Positions 7,193-8,992 of a stretch of 8,992 bases of DNA are shown here, one piece after another. Origin of the DNA: Bacteroidota bacterium. Its GTDB lineage: Bacteria > Bacteroidota > Ignavibacteria > Kapaibacteriales > Kapaibacteriaceae. A program made the translations under genes and the position numbers. The stretch covers positions 55,130-64,121 of the forward strand of contig DNLG01000156.1 of NCBI GenBank assembly GCA_003488525.1. The letters are read 5' to 3'. The notes beneath the pieces are model-generated. The model did not search any database. It worked only from the letters and a program-made list of their open reading frames with translations, and was not told where the DNA came from. The first letter of the stretch is position 1; each line of letters starts with the position of its first letter.

Positions 7193-7977
7193 TGCCGATG
7201 ATCCGGCGTGTCGTCACGATCGTGGCCATAGTGGTCACGTCGTGCTGTGTTACTGCCCAGATGGCAGACCCCTTCCCGCAGCCGATCGCTAATCCGCTGG
7301 AGGGTCGGGTGCAGGTCTTCGCGACAACGGCCGATGCGCTGCGTTTTGACATCGGCGCTTCGCCGTCGATGTATGCTGTTGATTCAAGCTTTCGCGTCAG
7401 GGCCGACTTCTTCACGCTCTCGCAGATGCGTTCGGCCGAGGCTATGAAGTTTCCGGTGGAGACCATCGATTACTGGTTTGGTCTGAGTGCGGCGTGGAAG
7501 CCCGAATCGCTTCCTGTGGCGCTGCGCCTGCGTCTTGCGCACATCTCGGCGCACTTCGTCGATGGAACGCCATGGCCATTTCGCGCTGACTCGGTTGTGC
7601 CCATCTACAGCCGGGAGTTTGCGGAGCTTCTGCTAAGCACCACGCTAGGACCGGTGCGGCTCTATGGAGGGTCGACCTTCATCTGGTCAGGGCACAATCC
7701 CGAGTTTGCCAGAATCATCCCGCAGGCGGGCGTCGAGGTGCGTCATCAGCTCGACGAGGACATGAGCATGCAGGCGGCCTACGACGGTAAACTCGTTGGC
7801 TATCGAGGTGTGTACCTTCCGCAGCACTGCCTGCAGGCCGGGGTGGTCTACCGGCATCGCACAGACGTCGAAGGGGGCATCTTCCTCTACCGCTACGAAG
7901 GCAGAAGCATCCATGGGATGTTGGCCGACCAGCGCGATTCCTACTGGGCCATTGGCGTGCGTCTTGGTATGCCTTGA
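7192..7977 (+). CDS. Unnamed exported protein, probable outer-membrane beta-barrel (possibly DUF1207-like)
   Basis: I cannot name this 261-residue protein. A signal peptide is clear (MPMIRRVVTIVAIVVTSCCV, cleavage probably after TA at 21-22). A loose lipobox, VTSC ending at Cys18, leaves a lipoprotein possible. The rest has many alternating, aromatic-edged stretches that look like amphipathic strands: DYWFGLSAAW (93-102), VALRLRLAHISAHF (109-122), GPVRLYGGSTFIW (153-165), QAGVEVRHQL (178-187), LQAGVVYRHR (214-223) and the final YWAIGVRLGMP (251-261). The motif pattern HISAHF, then a strand with LYGG, then QAGVEVR, recalls the DUF1207 family of predicted outer-membrane proteins; this is from memory and only moderately sure. 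The start at 7192 overlaps the lpxA stop by 1 nt (TGATG); an in-frame ATG at 7147 would add 15 residues in front of the signal peptide and is less likely. Its place, where lpxB sits in E. coli, suggests a role in the outer membrane, perhaps linked to lipid A. Confidence 0.85.
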   Translation: MPMIRRVVTIVAIVVTSCCVTAQMADPFPQPIANPLEGRVQVFATTADALRFDIGASPSMYAVDSSFRVRADFFTLSQMRSAEAMKFPVETIDYWFGLSAAWKPESLPVALRLRLAHISAHFVDGTPWPFRADSVVPIYSREFAELLLSTTLGPVRLYGGSTFIWSGHNPEFARIIPQAGVEVRHQLDEDMSMQAAYDGKLVGYRGVYLPQHCLQAGVVYRHRTDVEGGIFLYRYEGRSIHGMLADQRDSYWAIGVRLGMP

Positions 7978-8000
7978 ATGGCGCGTCATGTGGCTATTTT
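7974..8000 (+). promoter_or_regulatory. Weak candidate promoter for ychF
   Basis: TTGAAT (7974-7979) and TATTTT (7995-8000) resemble -35 and -10 boxes, with a short 15-nt spacer. They lie at the end of the unnamed gene and in the only gap that separates ychF from the envelope cluster. TATTTTCG also loosely resembles the Bacteroidota TAnnTTTG element. No operator or terminator hairpin is visible in the gap. Confidence 0.25.
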
Positions 8001-8033
8001 CGCCCGCTGATAGTTGATCTTCATCCCCCGAAA

Positions 8034-8038
8034 AAGGA
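8034..8038 (+). promoter_or_regulatory. Ribosome binding site for ychF
   Basis: AAGGA is placed 9 nt before the ATG at 8048, a good Shine-Dalgarno match that fixes the start. Confidence 0.65.
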
Positions 8039-8047
8039 CGCATCTTC

Positions 8048-8992
8048 ATGGGCATTGCCTGCGGCATTGTCGGTCTGCCAAACGTCGGTAAGTCGACGCT
8101 TTTCAATGCGCTCACCTCGAATGAGGCCGAAGCGGCCAATTATCCTTTCTGCACGATCGACCCGAACGTTGGCATCGTGAACGTGCCCGATCCGCGCCTG
8201 CGCACATTGTCGGACAAATACGAGACCGATAAGATGGTGCCGACAACTGTGGAGTTTGTCGATATCGCCGGACTGGTGAAGGGGGCTTCGAAGGGCGAGG
8301 GACTTGGCAATCAGTTCCTGGCCAACATCCGTCAGTGCGACGCCGTTGCGCATGTGGTTCGGTGTTTCGAAGATGACAACGTGGTGCACGTTCACGGCGG
8401 GGTAGACCCGCTGCATGATATCGACATCATCGATACAGAGCTCATCCTCAAAGACGTTGAGTCCGTCGACAAGCGCATGGACACCGTCATGAAGAAGGCG
8501 CGTGCCAATGACAAGGAGGCCCGCGAAGAGCACGAGTTTCTGACGTTGCTGCGTGAGCACCTTGATGGCGGGAAGACTGCCCGGGCGTTTCATACCGATG
8601 ATAAGGGACATTCATGGATGCATTCTCTGCAGCTGCTGACTGACAAGCCGGTGATGTACGTTGCCAACACCGATGAGAATGGCGTCGCCAATGGGAATCG
8701 GTACCTGGATGCCGTCCGCGCGCGCGCCGCCACTGAGGGCGCCATCGTCGTGCCGATCTGCGCTAAGATCGAGTCGGAGATCGCTCTGCTTGACGATGAC
8801 GACCGGGCGATGTTCCTTGCCGATCTTGGAATGGCCGAACCCGGACTCGATCGCGTGATCCGTGAGGCATATCGCCTGCTGGGACTGATCACCTACTTCA
8901 CGGCCGGCAAGAAGGAATGTCGGGCATGGACGGTGCGCTCCGGCAGCACCGCACCGCAGGCCGCCGGCGTGATCCATACCGATTTCGAGCGC
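8048..8992 (+). CDS. ychF: Ribosome-associated P-loop ATPase/GTPase YchF (OLA1 family), 3' end outside window
   Basis: The frame runs from the ATG at 8048 to the right edge without a stop, giving 315 residues of a family that normally has about 363. YchF is an Obg-related cytoplasmic nucleotidase that binds ribosomes and affects translation and stress responses. The P-loop is GLPNVGKST (9-17), the G3 motif is DIAGLVKGA (72-80), and the expected KGEGLGNQFL (82-91) follows. The G4 site is NTDE (207-210), the NxxE form that gives YchF its preference for ATP over GTP. His114 occupies the place of the catalytic His114 of E. coli YchF. A helical insert lies at about 125-185. The C-terminal TGS domain begins near 278 (LGLITYFTAGKKECRAW) and is cut at the window edge. 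It is separated from the envelope genes by 70 bp and has its own ribosome binding site, so it may be a separate unit. Confidence 0.96.
   Translation, partial: MGIACGIVGLPNVGKSTLFNALTSNEAEAANYPFCTIDPNVGIVNVPDPRLRTLSDKYETDKMVPTTVEFVDIAGLVKGASKGEGLGNQFLANIRQCDAVAHVVRCFEDDNVVHVHGGVDPLHDIDIIDTELILKDVESVDKRMDTVMKKARANDKEAREEHEFLTLLREHLDGGKTARAFHTDDKGHSWMHSLQLLTDKPVMYVANTDENGVANGNRYLDAVRARAATEGAIVVPICAKIESEIALLDDDDRAMFLADLGMAEPGLDRVIREAYRLLGLITYFTAGKKECRAWTVRSGSTAPQAAGVIHTDFER

Noticed and set aside
8017..8049. Direct repeat ATCTTCAT (8017-8024 and 8042-8049) upstream of ychF
   Set aside because: An 8-nt repeat that includes the start codon is likely chance, and there is no third copy or symmetry.

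Overview
The window is a tightly packed, same-strand (+) outer-membrane biogenesis cluster from a Gram-negative bacterium, moderately GC-rich by eye. From left to right it holds: the last codons of a gene whose tail matches isoprenyl transferase UppS; bamA (outer-membrane assembly factor, five POTRA domains plus a beta-barrel); two tandem Skp/OmpH periplasmic chaperone genes; lpxD; a fused lpxC-fabZ gene; lpxA; an unnamed exported protein that is probably an outer-membrane beta-barrel; and, after a 70-bp gap, the first 315 codons of the ATPase/GTPase gene ychF, which runs off the right edge.

The LpxC-FabZ fusion, uppS placed directly before bamA, two successive Skp-like genes and a Bacteroidota-style LpxA C-terminal region (REPLS-like KEPLS, then GINAVGLRRRGF) all point to the Bacteroidota/Chlorobiota (FCB) group. 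The base composition and partial use of Shine-Dalgarno sequences suggest a Chlorobi/Ignavibacteria/Kapabacteria-type member rather than a classical low-GC Bacteroidetes. That placement is inference; no marker gene allows a firm species call.

The genes fit one programme. UppS makes the undecaprenyl carrier. BamA and the Skp proteins deliver and insert outer-membrane proteins. LpxA, LpxC and LpxD carry out the first three steps of lipid A synthesis, and the FabZ half competes for, or supplies, the hydroxyacyl-ACP pool they use. The genes from lpxD to the unnamed barrel gene are joined by 4-, 4-, 4- and 1-nt start/stop overlaps, which implies translational coupling. The order resembles the Escherichia coli bamA-skp-lpxD-fabZ-lpxA-lpxB block, but lpxB is replaced by the unnamed barrel gene, lpxC is joined to fabZ, and skp is duplicated.

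Most of the window is core, vertically inherited biology. The least understood parts are the unnamed barrel protein at the end of the operon and the proline/threonine-rich tail of the second Skp-like protein. I see no mobile elements, CRISPR arrays, tRNA or rRNA genes, and no gene-free stretch above 300 bases.
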